Assembly: GCA_951812925.1 (NCBI GenBank) | Contig: OX638371.1 | Span: 113,669,124-113,733,123 of the forward strand | DNA length: 64,000 nt | Source of the DNA: Calliopum simillimum | Lineage: Eukaryota; Arthropoda; Insecta; Diptera; Lauxaniidae | Direction: 5' to 3' | Notes under the pieces: generated by a model | The model's input: the letters and a program-made list of their open reading frames with translations, nothing else | Database searches by the model: none | Told to the model about the DNA's origin: nothing | Position numbers and translations under genes: made by a program | Shown: in pieces, positions 1 to 10,900 of the stretch | How the letters are laid out: the number at the start of each line of letters is the position of its first letter | How positions within the stretch are numbered: the stretch's first letter is position 1

Positions 1-420
1 TGTAACGTGGCAGATTTTGTATGTCACGTGGCAGAGATAATGCTTTTGCTCTTAAATCATTTCAACATAAGCTTAATAGACCATCATGAATGCAGTTCTC
101 TTTATTCATCTTTCATTTCTAACACATAAAAATTTGTGATCGATCGGTTGAATAGAAGCGCAGAATTTTCGATGAATGTATATGCACCTCAAAAATGACT
201 TCCAAATTTGTGTCACGTGACAGAGAAGTTTGACTGCTAATAACACGAAAACCACACAATTTATAATAATTCTTTGTTCGAAGGAAATGTGTATCTCAAG
301 AAGTTTTATAATATAAAATTCTTAAATCATAAACATTTCACTTATTTAACATAGATATGACCAAAGATTAGCGTACGAATGTCACGTGGCAGATTTTGAG
401 ATTGACCATATCTAATTTTT
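1..420. repeat. Diverged repeat with CACGTG boxes
   Basis: A motif close to TGTCACGTGGCAGA recurs near 22, 211 and 379, with a mutated form at the left edge (AACGTGGCAGA near 4). Spacing is about 170-190 bases. Other words, such as TCTTAAATCAT, recur between the motifs, so this looks like a few copies of a decayed tandem repeat cut by the window edge. CACGTG is also the E-box bound by bHLH proteins such as Max/Myc and Clock/Cycle, but repeat structure explains the recurrence at least as well as regulation. Confidence 0.45.
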
Positions 421-1105
421 CCTAAGTTGCCAACATTTTTTGTAGCACCTGGTAAAGATTTTGGAGAACAAATTTTTCTAAAATATTTAACATAGATCGG
501 CGAATAAAATAGTATTTTGTTTTTTGAACAAAAATTTTTCATTTATTGAAAATCTCTATTTCAAATAAATAAAACTTAAAGCAACTTTTCCGCCTATGCG
601 AAAATTAGAAAAAATATGTAATCGATATTGTTTCAAAAGTTATTAACAATATAGTGTGCCGTGCAATACTTTTTTCAGTAAAAAAAACAAGGCATCTTAC
701 GGAAAAAGTGTAGATGTTATAAATTTCTTTGAATAATAAGGTGTTATGTGGCCAGACTGTTAGGAGCCCTGACTTATCATGCAGGTGGTCTGGATCGGAC
801 ATGAAGTGACACCCGGCAGCTATACACAAGGTACTATTTTGTCTAGATTGGAGGCTGCTCCACTGCTGGAATTATTGTTGTTGTTTGTGTTGTTTTAAAA
901 TACTTCAGTATTCTTATATTCTTTAAGTCTCGATATCTCGAAAACGAAGCTAGATATCAAAAACTTTTATTTAATTTTTTCCTCTTATTTTGGGTCGTTT
1001 GATGTGAAAACCTCGTCATATCGAAGGGTCACGGAAACCGAAGTCGTGCCGAAAAAAGGATAGATGGAATAGGGCCGGGTCAACATGTGCTTTAAAAATC
1101 AAAGC

Positions 1106-1113
1106 TATCGATA
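1106..1113. promoter_or_regulatory. DRE / BEAF-type site TATCGATA
   Basis: An exact TATCGATA, the DRE bound by DREF and containing the CGATA core of BEAF-32, lies about 900 bases upstream of the first coding exon. It sits beside a foldback repeat, so a chance or repeat-borne match cannot be excluded. Confidence 0.35.
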
Positions 1114-1170
1114 ACAAAACTTTCTGATAGACGATTCCCCACAATTTAATTGCGCGACTAAACAACGGAC

Positions 1171-1487
1171 GAAGAGATATATTATCAAGCGAAGAGATAT
1201 ATTATCAAAAGACTCGAAGAGCACTGGAGCAATGTTTTGAGGTTTGTATTGTTCACAGACGGTAGCTTTGACGAATTTAGAAGTTAAACGGCAGTGCAAT
1301 TCAACCAAAAAATCTGTATACATCGCTTCTCATCCGGAAGCGAAGAGATATAAATAGATTTTTTGGTTGAATTACGCTGCCGTTTAACTTCTAAATTCGT
1401 CAAAGCTATCGTCTGTGAACAATACAAACCTCAAAAAATTGCTCCAGTGCTTTTTTGCGTCTCTTGATATATCTCTTCGCAACGGAT
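1171..1487. repeat. Foldback (hairpin) element
   Basis: Left arm 1191-1314 is matched in reverse complement by right arm about 1357-1482, with few mismatches and a loop near 1315-1356. The outer GAAGAGATATATTATCAA module is duplicated on the left (1171 and 1191). A near-identical ACAACGGA / GCAACGGA word flanks both ends (1162-1169 and 1480-1487) and may be a target-site duplication. There is no coding capacity; I read it as a non-autonomous foldback or MITE. Confidence 0.75.
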
Positions 1488-1539
1488 GCAATTCTGCAAT
1501 ATTTGAAGAGCACTGCAATAAAAACAACACTATTGTGAA

Positions 1540-2006
1540 TTTAAATGTCAACGACTGGCAACACTGGGTAACTGTCAGATTTTGCGTAAATTGAAGGTCT
1601 TGAATTTTTCGGCCGAAATATCAAATTGAACCTTTTATTTTCCATTTTATAATTTAAGTTTTAAAACAAGTGAAAATATAAGTGCATAATTAAAAAAATA
1701 AAATATATATTACGTCGGTTCTGCTCAATAAATAATTTTAAAGTGGTAAGGTATCCGGTCGCAGTTGAAAGAATAAGATAAGGCAGAGAGTGGAAAACGA
1801 AATTTGCACAAAAAAGTGATTTCATCAAATTTTCAACGAAAGTCTAATCAAAAACTTCCTTGTGATCTACGAATAAAATCGAAAACAAACGACTTTTCTG
1901 CAAAAATTAAGAAAAGGAAAATGTTTTATAGAAAAAATTTAATCAAAAAAATAAAGTGAACGGAAATTGCAACTCATACAAAGCGAAAGTGCGAGACAAA
2001 GGAAAA
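1540..2006 (+). promoter_or_regulatory. Putative promoter and 5'UTR of exon A
   Basis: TGGCAACACTG (1556-1566), which resembles fly core-promoter motif 1, is followed by an initiator-like TCAGAT at 1575-1580. Between this point and the ATG at 2007 lies AT-rich leader-like sequence with one short upstream ORF (ATG at 1921, stop TGA 1957-1959). The transcription start is inferred. Confidence 0.3.
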
Positions 2007-2211
2007 ATGGCGAAAAATCCAAACCCAGCTGGAAGCTCTGCAACAACCGACAGCCCCAGCAACTCGGCTGCTGTCGGAAGCGAAAAGGATACACCGCACA
2101 GTGGTAATAGTGGCACCGCTGAACCGGAGGAGGTTGCGGGTGCAAAAACATCATTGAAATTAAATGTTAAAACGGCAGCTGCGGCAGTTGCTTCGACGAG
2201 TGAATCACAAG
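2007..2211 (+). CDS. First coding exon A, low-complexity N-terminus (68 codons + 1 nt)
   Basis: ATG at 2007 sits in a good context (aaaaATGGc). The exon encodes 68 residues rich in Ser, Ala, Thr, Asn and Glu, beginning MAKNPNPAGSSATTDSP and ending ASTSESQ. It ends at a strong donor, CAAG|GTGAGC, in phase 1. No domain is visible; it looks disordered. Its phase-1 end joins in frame to two different downstream exons: the F-box exon at 6883 (split codon G|TT, Val) and the 60-nt exon at 7935 (split codon G|AT, Asp). An ORF reading extends 17 codons upstream of the ATG but has no ATG there. The exon call is strong because the low-complexity frame stops being protein-like exactly at the donor. Which gene uses it is inference; transcripts would settle it. 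Confidence 0.75.
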
Positions 2212-3605
2212 GTGAGCAGAGCTTTTTCACTTGTTTCTTTTTTTTTTTGTTTTTGGTATATAACATTTATTTTGCATATATGTATTTTTATTGTTTTCCA
2301 AATGCAAATAATTTTTCGTTGTTGTTTTAAAATTTTTGCACTCAACGTAAATTTTTAGCTTTTTGTTGTTAATTTGCTGAAACTATTTACATATTTACAT
2401 ACCTAGTGTTTTGCAGAACAATTGTTGCTGTTTTACAATCATTCGTTGAATTTTTTCACTTTTATCTTTGTTGTTATCAATTTTGTGCCATCAAATCATC
2501 AAAACATTTATTCACAATAAAACACTTTCTGAACTAGCGATGTATTAGGGTGTGTCAAAATTATTCACGTTTTAGTTATCTTTCGTATCATGAAAATAAT
2601 GTGCTGCATGATGAATTGTAAGGCAAAATATGCACAACACAGTATGGACGTGATTCTATAGCTATTCGATGGCTCACTGCCTTCGATTTCAAATCGGATT
2701 TACGGGTTTTATAATAATATCGCCAGTGGCTAAATTTTGACCTTAAACCTTTTTCCGAGTGCCATCTTGTATATAAGAAAGCCAAAACATTGAGTTTTGA
2801 CAGAATTTAATAGTGGTAGTAATTTTTTTTTAATGCAGAATGCTTATACTACGTTTGCATCAGAGATGTAGCTGTGATGAGAAATATATAGCTCATACCT
2901 CTCATACCTGTTTCCACTGGCCGAAAGAGATTTATTTTTCACAGTAAATATCATAAGCGTGAAAATGAGAGTTGTTTTGCCTATTCTTCTTAATATTTAT
3001 CTACCATTGGTCAAAGTCAAGAGGTGCCACTTGGTCGAAAATAGCCAAAATCGGTAACCCTGCTAAAATTTATACGCAGATTGATATTACATAAATCTCG
3101 ACAGAAATAGATTTACTTTTGTATTTTAAACCATGTGATTTACGCTCAAATTTAGAGCTAAATCTCGAAACAGCAATAAATCACCTCATAAATCTCCACT
3201 AGAAACATAGTATTAGCTAAGTAGCTTAGCGGTGGTAGCCTACTTCCTTTCGGGAGCGTAGTACCGTCTACTAAAAAATAATATTCTTTCTCTTAAGCTC
3301 AATCTGTCTCAAATTCGAATTTCATAAAATTTCGTTTTAATGATAACGTATTTTCTCTTTAGGGGCATGAGACCGCTGACTTTTAAAATTTTTTTCAGTT
3401 TTCTACTTCAGGGTTTAGTTCACCAAAGTTACATTAAAGGCAATGTCGGAGTTCAGCCGTGACAGAGTATTTTCAAAGTTCAACTCACTGCGAAAGTGGC
3501 TGCTACGTTGAAAAAAACCCAAAAATAATTACATAGTAAAATGCATAGGCACTTTGCAACCGCGCGAAATTCTGCCGACAACAATGTAGAGGTGAAACCC
3601 AAAAT

Positions 3606-3700
3606 TATCAAAAAATATTGAAATAAATCGAAGATATCGGTAAAATTCCAAAAATATCGAAAATATCGGTAAAAGTCGAAAAGAATCGAAATATCGGTTC
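3606..3700. repeat. Short-period ATCGAA/ATATCGG array
   Basis: Variants of ATCGAAATATCGGTAAAA recur about five times over roughly 95 bases. It is simple-sequence-like DNA with no coding or structural-RNA signal. Confidence 0.6.
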
Positions 3701-4436
3701 ATATTGTCGACAGAATACAATGTGAAACAAGTTTTTTGAAAGCAAAAGAAAGCCACAACAACAAGTATGCATCCCCAAAATGCACTTTTTCAAGAGAAAA
3801 TTGCGATCAAATAAAGTATACAAATTTTAAGGGGATTAGAACCTTTGGTAAACTAACTATAACACTGGAGACATTAAAAAAATAAGCTACTGTAAACAGC
3901 TCCTAAAAGTTTTTTCTCATTACTGAAAATTTGTTTAATATGGAAATGTGCCCTATTGAAAAGTTACTGCTCAAGTTTTCTCATACAATTTCTTAACAAC
4001 CTCTTTTTTAATGCCTTAATGACTCCTTAGGAGGATAATTTCTTATTTTGTACCTTTCATATAAAAAAAAAGATATTAAAAATCGCTTAAATATCGTACT
4101 TAGCTGTAAAAGGAGACAAAGACAAATATAGATTAGGGTTATCTATAAAACATGACACTTGTAAAAGCTTGTTCTCACTTGACTGGTTAATTCGATTTAG
4201 TTAATTTATATCTAGTGAAGCACAAACCAGATGAGTTTGCCATATAAAGAGCAAATCGATTTGTATGAGAAATTTAAGTTAGTTTTAAATGAACTAGATG
4301 GATAACAAGAAAAAAAAAAAAATAAAAAATTCCAGAGGGAAATTATGACATTTTTTTTCAACACATTTATGATGTGCGTGAAAATAAAATTAATACAAAA
4401 CAACCCAGCAGTTCTCAAGGAGACAATTGGCACAAT

Positions 4437-4865
4437 AGCACTAGTGAAGTAGCTAGCGAAACATGCACTAGTTCCTTTTTTGACCCCGGGTAATGCAAGA
4501 AGTCGTCAGTTCAAAAATAAAATATGAAACGTGAGCGATAAAAATGTTTTAATTTAAAATTTTCTTTGGAGAGACTTTTTAGTTTCAAAATTTGAGTGGT
4601 TTTATTTTTCAAAAAAGCAACAAAAAAGAAAGAGCAAAATTTAAAAAAATAACAAAAATTTTTTCATTTGTTTAAATTCGAATTTCACAAAACTACGTCA
4701 ATAAGCTTTATAGACGAATGAGCTAAAGACTTCGTAATTTAGGTAAAAAACTTTGTACCCTTGGTTCGAATCTCAGTAAGGGTAGTTTGATATTTTTTTT
4801 TTTCACTAGGAGAACGCCTTGCCAGCAAGCTCCTTCTCACTAGTGAAGTAGCTAGTGAGCGGTAG
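4437..4865 (+). repeat. Repeat with tRNA-like B box and T-run
   Basis: A perfect B-box match, GGTTCGAATCTC (4763-4774), is embedded in a small hairpin (ACCCTT ... AAGGGT) and followed by a T-run at 4791-4803 that could act as a pol III terminator. CACTAGTGAAGTAGCTAG recurs at both ends (about 4439 and 4838) as direct repeats. No cloverleaf or A box is convincing, so this is a tRNA-derived or SINE-like relic, not a tRNA gene. Confidence 0.45.
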
Positions 4866-6882
4866 AACAAAAGGTGGCAGTTGACACCGGCAATAACAAG
4901 CTAATGTAAAATTCGCCAGTTCGAGCTTCACAAAGTAGATTGTAGAGAGAGTAGTACTATACCCCTTTAGACCAGTGAATTCAATTCGCTAGTTCAGAAC
5001 TAGTCGAAGGTGCTGCAGGGTACCTTTTGTCTCAATAAATAAAAAACTTGAACTTGAACAAACAAACTAAAGCTGTAATAAAAAATGTAGCAATTCTGTG
5101 TACTTAAAAAAAAAAAAAATTTAATAATAAATTATTCAAAAATATATAGGCGATTTAAAAAAAAAAAACAAAGCCGCATTTTTGCGTCCCATCAATTTTT
5201 AATGTAGAAGTGGTCAAATTTGACTTTTAAATGATGTAATTCATTACTGTCTAACGATTTCTAAATGTAGCTGTTGTCTTTGAATTATTGCCCGACGAAA
5301 CAGAAGCCCTGAAGTGGTCAAAATTATTGTTCTATACCGTGCCTGCCATCGACGACAAAAATTGACTTCAGACCAAGTTTAACTACTACTCTAAACGTTA
5401 CTATTTAACGTGATTAAAAGCTTGTCACGTTGCACAATATACAATTTAACTGAAAAAACATTTTGTCCTCAAGTTTTGATTAATTTGGATCTAACTTGAC
5501 TTATCCACCCTTGGATCACAAAGTTCAACAATAAAAAATTCTACTGACTCGTATTCCTGAATGTGTACTAAATGTATTCGTCGTGCAGAATTAGCTATTA
5601 AGTTGTAATCTTAGTCTTCAACACAAAACATTTACTAAGAAGTAACTACGGCTTTACCGTGGTATAAGGTCCCTCTTCTCTTTAAGATCAACACAAATTA
5701 TTTTTTTTTTTTTTTTAGTTAAAGATGTCTGACAACAGCCTTGAGCGTAAAAAAAACATATTATTTTGAAGCTTTAACAATCATTTAAAAGCAAAAAAAC
5801 TTTACCGTGTTGCGTCCTTATCTTGGATATTGTTTGATATTTAAAAATTTAATATGGAAAATTATATAGAAAATGAAAATATGTATAATTTCCAGATGAT
5901 TTATTATTTTTATTACGTTTATTTAGACAACTTTACTCAGTTTCAACTATTTGCGGTCCGGTAAAAGATTTAATGTTGTGATTTGGTTAACACCAACCTT
6001 ACCAGCAAAACTACTTAAATCAAGGTCAACATTTTTTACCTCGTTGTTTTCCAATACTGTAATCGACTCAAATTTGCCTCGAAAATACACTCTTAAACTA
6101 CGTTCCTTACGAAACTAACGAGTTTAAGAGGTTTTCTCGTTTGTAACCTCTGCTCGTATTTAGAAAAGTACAACCATTTTAAAACTGCCATTTTGTTTAT
6201 TTTCTCAATTTGATTCCTAAGTCTTTACCAACATTAACATTATTTATTATGTTTTTGGTCACCGCATTCCTATTATTATACCCAAAAAAAAAAAAAAAAG
6301 AAGTAAAGTAGGTTCTGACGTGTATGAAGTCTCAATAATCACAGCGAACTTTTTCAACCAAATTAAGATGAAAAAGCACACCCTAAAGCATCATATTAGT
6401 CGTTGTTCCTTTGCATGATCTATTTGTTTTATTTTTTTATAGGTATTCTAACACTTTGTTGCAGTTGTTACATTTAACAAACAAAATATCCGACGCTATT
6501 TGTCGTTTTTATCGTTTATGTTTATTGTGATTAACTAAAAAAAAGAAACAAAAATAATATTTTGCCCTTTATTTTGAAAAAAAAAAAAAAAAAAAAATAA
6601 CTAAAAGGTTTGTTTTCATTTTTATTTATTTACTTTAAGGATCGATTTAACAATGCTCAGTTAAAAATTATGTTAAACTTAAGATAAAGTTTGTAGTTGA
6701 AATATTTTTCCTCTTTTAATTGATATTAAAAATTTAAACTTAACATTGTTAAATTGACTCCATATAAATTTTGCATGACTTTCGTTTTTGACTAAAAAAA
6801 CTTTCAAAATTTAAACTAAATGCTCAAATTCAAATTGAATCCAATGAAATCAAACAATTAAATTTTCTCCACTTTATTGCAG

Positions 6883-7691
6883 TTGCTACAAATTCTATAT
6901 TAACTAAACAACGTAAACTCAACACGCCGTCTACAGAAGAAGAAGACAACGTTGATCTCAAGTGTTTACTTCTCGCTGATGCCACACTGCAATGTGCGCC
7001 ACTGCATTTGCATCAAATGTTGCAGCACATTGATGTTGACAAAACATCGAATACAGCAGCTGATATCCTTTTAATTTTAATCTACTGCATTGCCTTGGAA
7101 ACGGGATTTATCACACGTTCAGAATTCACCAAAAGTGCAGATATTATAATGCGACTTTCACCCACTTCTTCGTATCATTCTAAAAATGTATTGCGTATGT
7201 CACGTCACATGCCCACCTACAGTGTAAATGAAAATAAACAACAATTTGTCATGCAACTGTGCAACATTGCCAATGTCCCAACGAGTGGATCACAGTCAAC
7301 TTTACTCAATTCGCAATTGACTTGTCTCGTTACTGGTGATTTTTTCATCGTTACGCTAACGCCAGACCGCACAACAAATATTCCAGGACGCAGCGTATGT
7401 CTATCAATTGGACGTTATGTACTCAATGCGCATCCCAAAGGAAAAGAGCTCTTTCAATGTTTTCGCAAATTGGATGAGCTAAGTAGATTGCTGCGCGAAA
7501 ATGTTTTTGTGCCTATGCGTAACTGTCAGTTGGAAGGATTGGCAGTTAGCGTATATCCTGCATTACTGGGATTGCCAGCGGAACTCTATGAGAACATTTT
7601 TCAATATCTCAGTCGAAATCAACTGAAAATTGTAGCGAATGTTAATAAACAATTAAATTATTTAAGTACACAGAGTAAATATTATTTCTGA
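6883..7691 (+). CDS. ntc: Nutcracker/FBXO7-like F-box protein, terminal exon
   Basis: The exon opens after TTATTGCAG in a phase that needs one upstream base and stays open to TGA at 7689-7691. Joined to exon A it gives 337 residues. Residues about 95-290 match the Fbxo7/PI31 (FP) pattern: LLLADATLQCAPLH, then LILIYCIALETGF, then FFIVTLTPDRT, SVCLSIGRYVLN and LDELSRLLRENVFVPMRN. An F-box follows (about 298-337): GLPAELYENIFQYLSRNQ, ending STQSKYYF. In this family the F-box binds Skp1 in an SCF ubiquitin ligase and the FP region binds PI31; fly nutcracker is required for caspase activation in spermatid individualisation. The human homologue continues into an Arg-rich tail; this one stops at the end of the F-box. 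Without exon A, the first internal ATG is at 7017 and would remove the start of the FP region, so an upstream exon is needed. The family call is firm; exact orthology is inferred. Confidence 0.72.
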
Positions 7692-7770
7692 AATTTGATG
7701 TAATTTTGGATAATTTTTAAATTTATTGTTTAATTTGTAAAATGTAATTTAAAAGTTGGAAAAGTCGCTA

Positions 7771-7790
7771 AATAAACAAAAAAAAATAAA
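7771..7790 (+). terminator. Poly(A) signals of the F-box transcript
   Basis: AATAAA occurs at 7771-7776 and again at 7785-7790, about 80-100 bases after the stop codon. They are followed by T/GT-rich DNA. This supports 6883-7691 as a genuine 3'-terminal exon. Confidence 0.6.
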
Positions 7791-7934
7791 ATTTTCCTAT
7801 GAATTTGTAAAAAAATACTGAAATTTGTTTTATTGTTTGTTACTTTAGTAATATGTATTTCTTTTTTTTGTATGTTTTGCTTATGATTTTTTTTTTCTGT
7901 TCCTTCATGAACTTACCTTTTTGTTTGCTTTTAG

Positions 7935-7994
7935 ATATACCTCAGTCACCATCATCAGATCCGGGTGATGTGCTCTCAGAACAAGTTTTAATCG
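7935..7994 (+). CDS. 60-nt phase 1-1 cassette exon
   Basis: Flanked by a pyrimidine-rich acceptor ending TTTTAG and a perfect donor CG|GTAAGT. It is 60 bases long, enters in phase 1 and leaves in phase 1, so it can be included or skipped without frameshift. In that phase it reads IPQSPSSDPGDVLSEQVLI, plus split Asp and Gly codons when joined to exon A; another frame has a stop. SP pairs (QSPSSDP) are possible phosphosites. It lies 244 bases beyond the F-box stop codon, so it must belong to a transcript that skips the F-box exon. It joins in frame to the exon at 54271. Confidence 0.65.
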
Positions 7995-10900
7995 GTAAGT
8001 GTAAGAAAAAATTGTTCAGTAGGACAACGATGAAACTTCAGATAATGTTAGATATTAGCATGGAATGAAGAATGAGCTAGGTTTGGACTTTGTGGATATT
8101 CACGAGGGGTCGTGCCACCGCCATAAATTTTAAATTTAACCTGGTCATATCTCGCAAGCCATACAAGCCATTTTGATGAAATTTTGTATTCGGGTACATC
8201 AATGCCTTGTAATTCAATATTACTCGAAAACAGCTCCAACAATTTCAATAAAAATTTAGGAGATGTTACCCCTGAAGACAGGAATTAATATGTGATATGC
8301 CGTTATGTTGGGAAAACTCGTTGAAAGGCGTGGCACGGCCTACAAAAATATAATACGCTATTAAAAACTGGGGAGCCTTCGTACTATTAGACATCTCTCA
8401 ACTGAAAGTGGGCGAAATATCGTTAAGTAAAACACATTAAATGCTATTTCTCGCAAATGGTGTAACATTTTCTGGTGAAATTTGGTATGCGGGTTTGGGT
8501 TATAAGAATCTAAACCATAACGAAAAGTGGGCGTTGTTGAATTATTATTTCCACGCCCACTTTTTACCAAAGCAAAAATTTTCGTTAATTACTAGGCACA
8601 AATAAAAAATGTAATGAACTTTTAATTTCTTATATGCAGTCTTATGTATTTTTTGACACTGAATCCGTCTTTATCAAAAGAATTGTCACTATTCCTGCAG
8701 GATTTCGAAATATCCTTGCTTGAAGTTAAACAAAACGCAGTGTTCATTCTTACAGCGTAGATACATAAAAGGTGAAAGGCGTCGAATAGCCACACTTTTC
8801 CTTATCAAAATATCCTTTCGGTCTTTTCCATTAAAATTTTTACTTTCCAAGATATGATCCTTTGAAGATAAGATATTTCAGTCCCCATAAAAAAGACGAA
8901 TTATTTTGGGTGGGTGGCATATCCCATTAATTTATTTTAGGGCATTCTATTTCATCAAAAAAAATTTTGATCACGGGACACGCAGCCGCCAATTTTCGCT
9001 CTGTACGAGTTACTTAGTTCTTCATGTCCCAGACGGATTTTGGAGCCAATAATGTGGGTTAGTATTGATTTTGTGGACCATAAATGAATCGTCAGCGGGA
9101 TTAAAATAGTTGTTTGACGCACTTTTACCCTCCTTTTGGACCCGATTTGCATGACCGATGCTTTCAATTGCGCTTTGCATTGTAGGTGGGACTCAAACTA
9201 ACATATTAAGAAGCTTAGCGCATAGATTGGCCGTTCTTAAAATGAGTTATTACCGATTTTCGTTGCTGGACGATCCATTTCTGCAAAATGCACTTTTTTA
9301 CCCTCACATATACATGATCAAACTAAAAATTGGCTGCATCTGGTTGAGAATACCACACAGAGAACATAGAAAAAGAAATTCTCATTAAATAACGCGAAAC
9401 GCTGGCTCCAAAGGGAAAATAAGCAACTGCACGAAATAAGCTGTGACTTGAATTTCTCCTGCTCAATCGGTTTTTTCCACCTTGAGCGTCTCGGAACCAA
9501 ATTTTGTGGATTTTCTTTTACTTATTATTAACAATAGACATTCCCGTCTAAGCCTGCATTTAAAATTTGATAATATTTGTATTAGTTTTAAAGATACAGT
9601 GTTTTAAAGTAAAAAAAAATTACTGCACGATATAAGCTGTGAGCCACTGTATAACACAATCGATATTTTTAAACATTTAATCATTAAAGTTAATTAAACG
9701 AAAATTTATAGATTTTAAGTAAATGATTGTAACCCATCCATCAACGGCTTATCCACGTTTCGCTTTCAGCTAATCTAAAATTAATTGGTAATTAACAAGC
9801 ATTTTTGAAGAAGGAAGCTACTGCCTTTTGATACGCACTACCAATTTTTGTGTTTAATAAATTGTGGACTATTGCTTCTTCAATCCCACCGTCTGATAAC
9901 AGTTAAAAGTGATAAGAGTACATGCACACATACTTGCAGGGAAATAATAAACTCCAGTAAGAAAATATAAAAAATTTTTCTTATCAAAGTTAAAAAAAAA
10001 AGAAAATCCAGGCAAATCAATTGCAATACAGAGTTTTCTATACATTTTGCCACTTGCTACGTAATGCTGAACGCCTATTCCATATTTGTATTTCGATATA
10101 GACTTCTTGCGCGTTATCAGTGATAAGAAAAATATGCCAACAACATTCGAAAACAAATAAAAAAATTGGAACAACAACAAACATTCCTCAAAACATGTGG
10201 GTTAGTGAGAAAAATAGCACAGCAACAACAATTTATCACAGACACACACACAACATAATAATATTATCTCTCTCTCTCATGTTAAATATTCAAATGAGAA
10301 CGGGAAATGTCGCCATTATCAGCGCCATTTTTATGATGCTTACCTAAACAGGATGCTTTTATTTTTGCTTGTGTTTTATTTCCCTCTCTCTCTCTCTTGG
10401 CTGCAAAAAAAGAAGAAGAGTTTACAACATCCGCCGTTGAAAGCAAAAGTTTTACTTTTTTACGAAAGCTTTTTCCCAACTCAACTTTGAACTCTCAATT
10501 CTCTATGGACTTTGATTCTCTCTCATGCGGTTCATTCACCCAGTTATTTTGCTTTAAAACAGACATCATTTCGAAAAATTGGATTTTTGCCCTGTATGGG
10601 AACAGGAGACCTTGCTGGTGGTTGCCTACTTTCTACTGTTACATACATACGTGTATTTGTCGTTTCGCTCACAAGTATGAATTACATACTTTTTCATGAG
10701 TACCTATCCCATGAATTGTTTGCAATTGCAAGGGATTTAAAATTTAACCTACATCATTTGTTGTTTTGATAGAGATGAATGTATGTACAAGTATTAACAT
10801 ATATACATACGTGCATACTTGTATGTTTGTATGTATATCTCACAAAAGATAATGGGACAAAACAGTTTTCAAAATGAATTTGCGACAGGGACTTTCTTTC

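Larger units (their letters stand above)
2212..6882 (+). other. Intron between exon A and the F-box exon
   Basis: AT-rich intron with many A/T runs. It contains an ATATCG-rich simple array (3606-3700) and a tRNA-like repeat (4437-4865). The acceptor is TTATTGCAG after a pyrimidine-rich stretch (about 6865-6882). No conserved-looking ORF was seen; a 65-codon minus-strand ORF at 2588-2785 shows no family signature. Confidence 0.6.

Noticed and set aside
1956..2330. Longer reading frame around exon A (124 codons)
   Set aside because: No ATG before 2007, and the frame after the GTGAGC donor becomes Phe/Tyr-rich intron sequence.
8955..9167. Minus-strand ORF considered as a transposase fragment
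   Set aside because: No DDE or helix-turn-helix motif could be matched.
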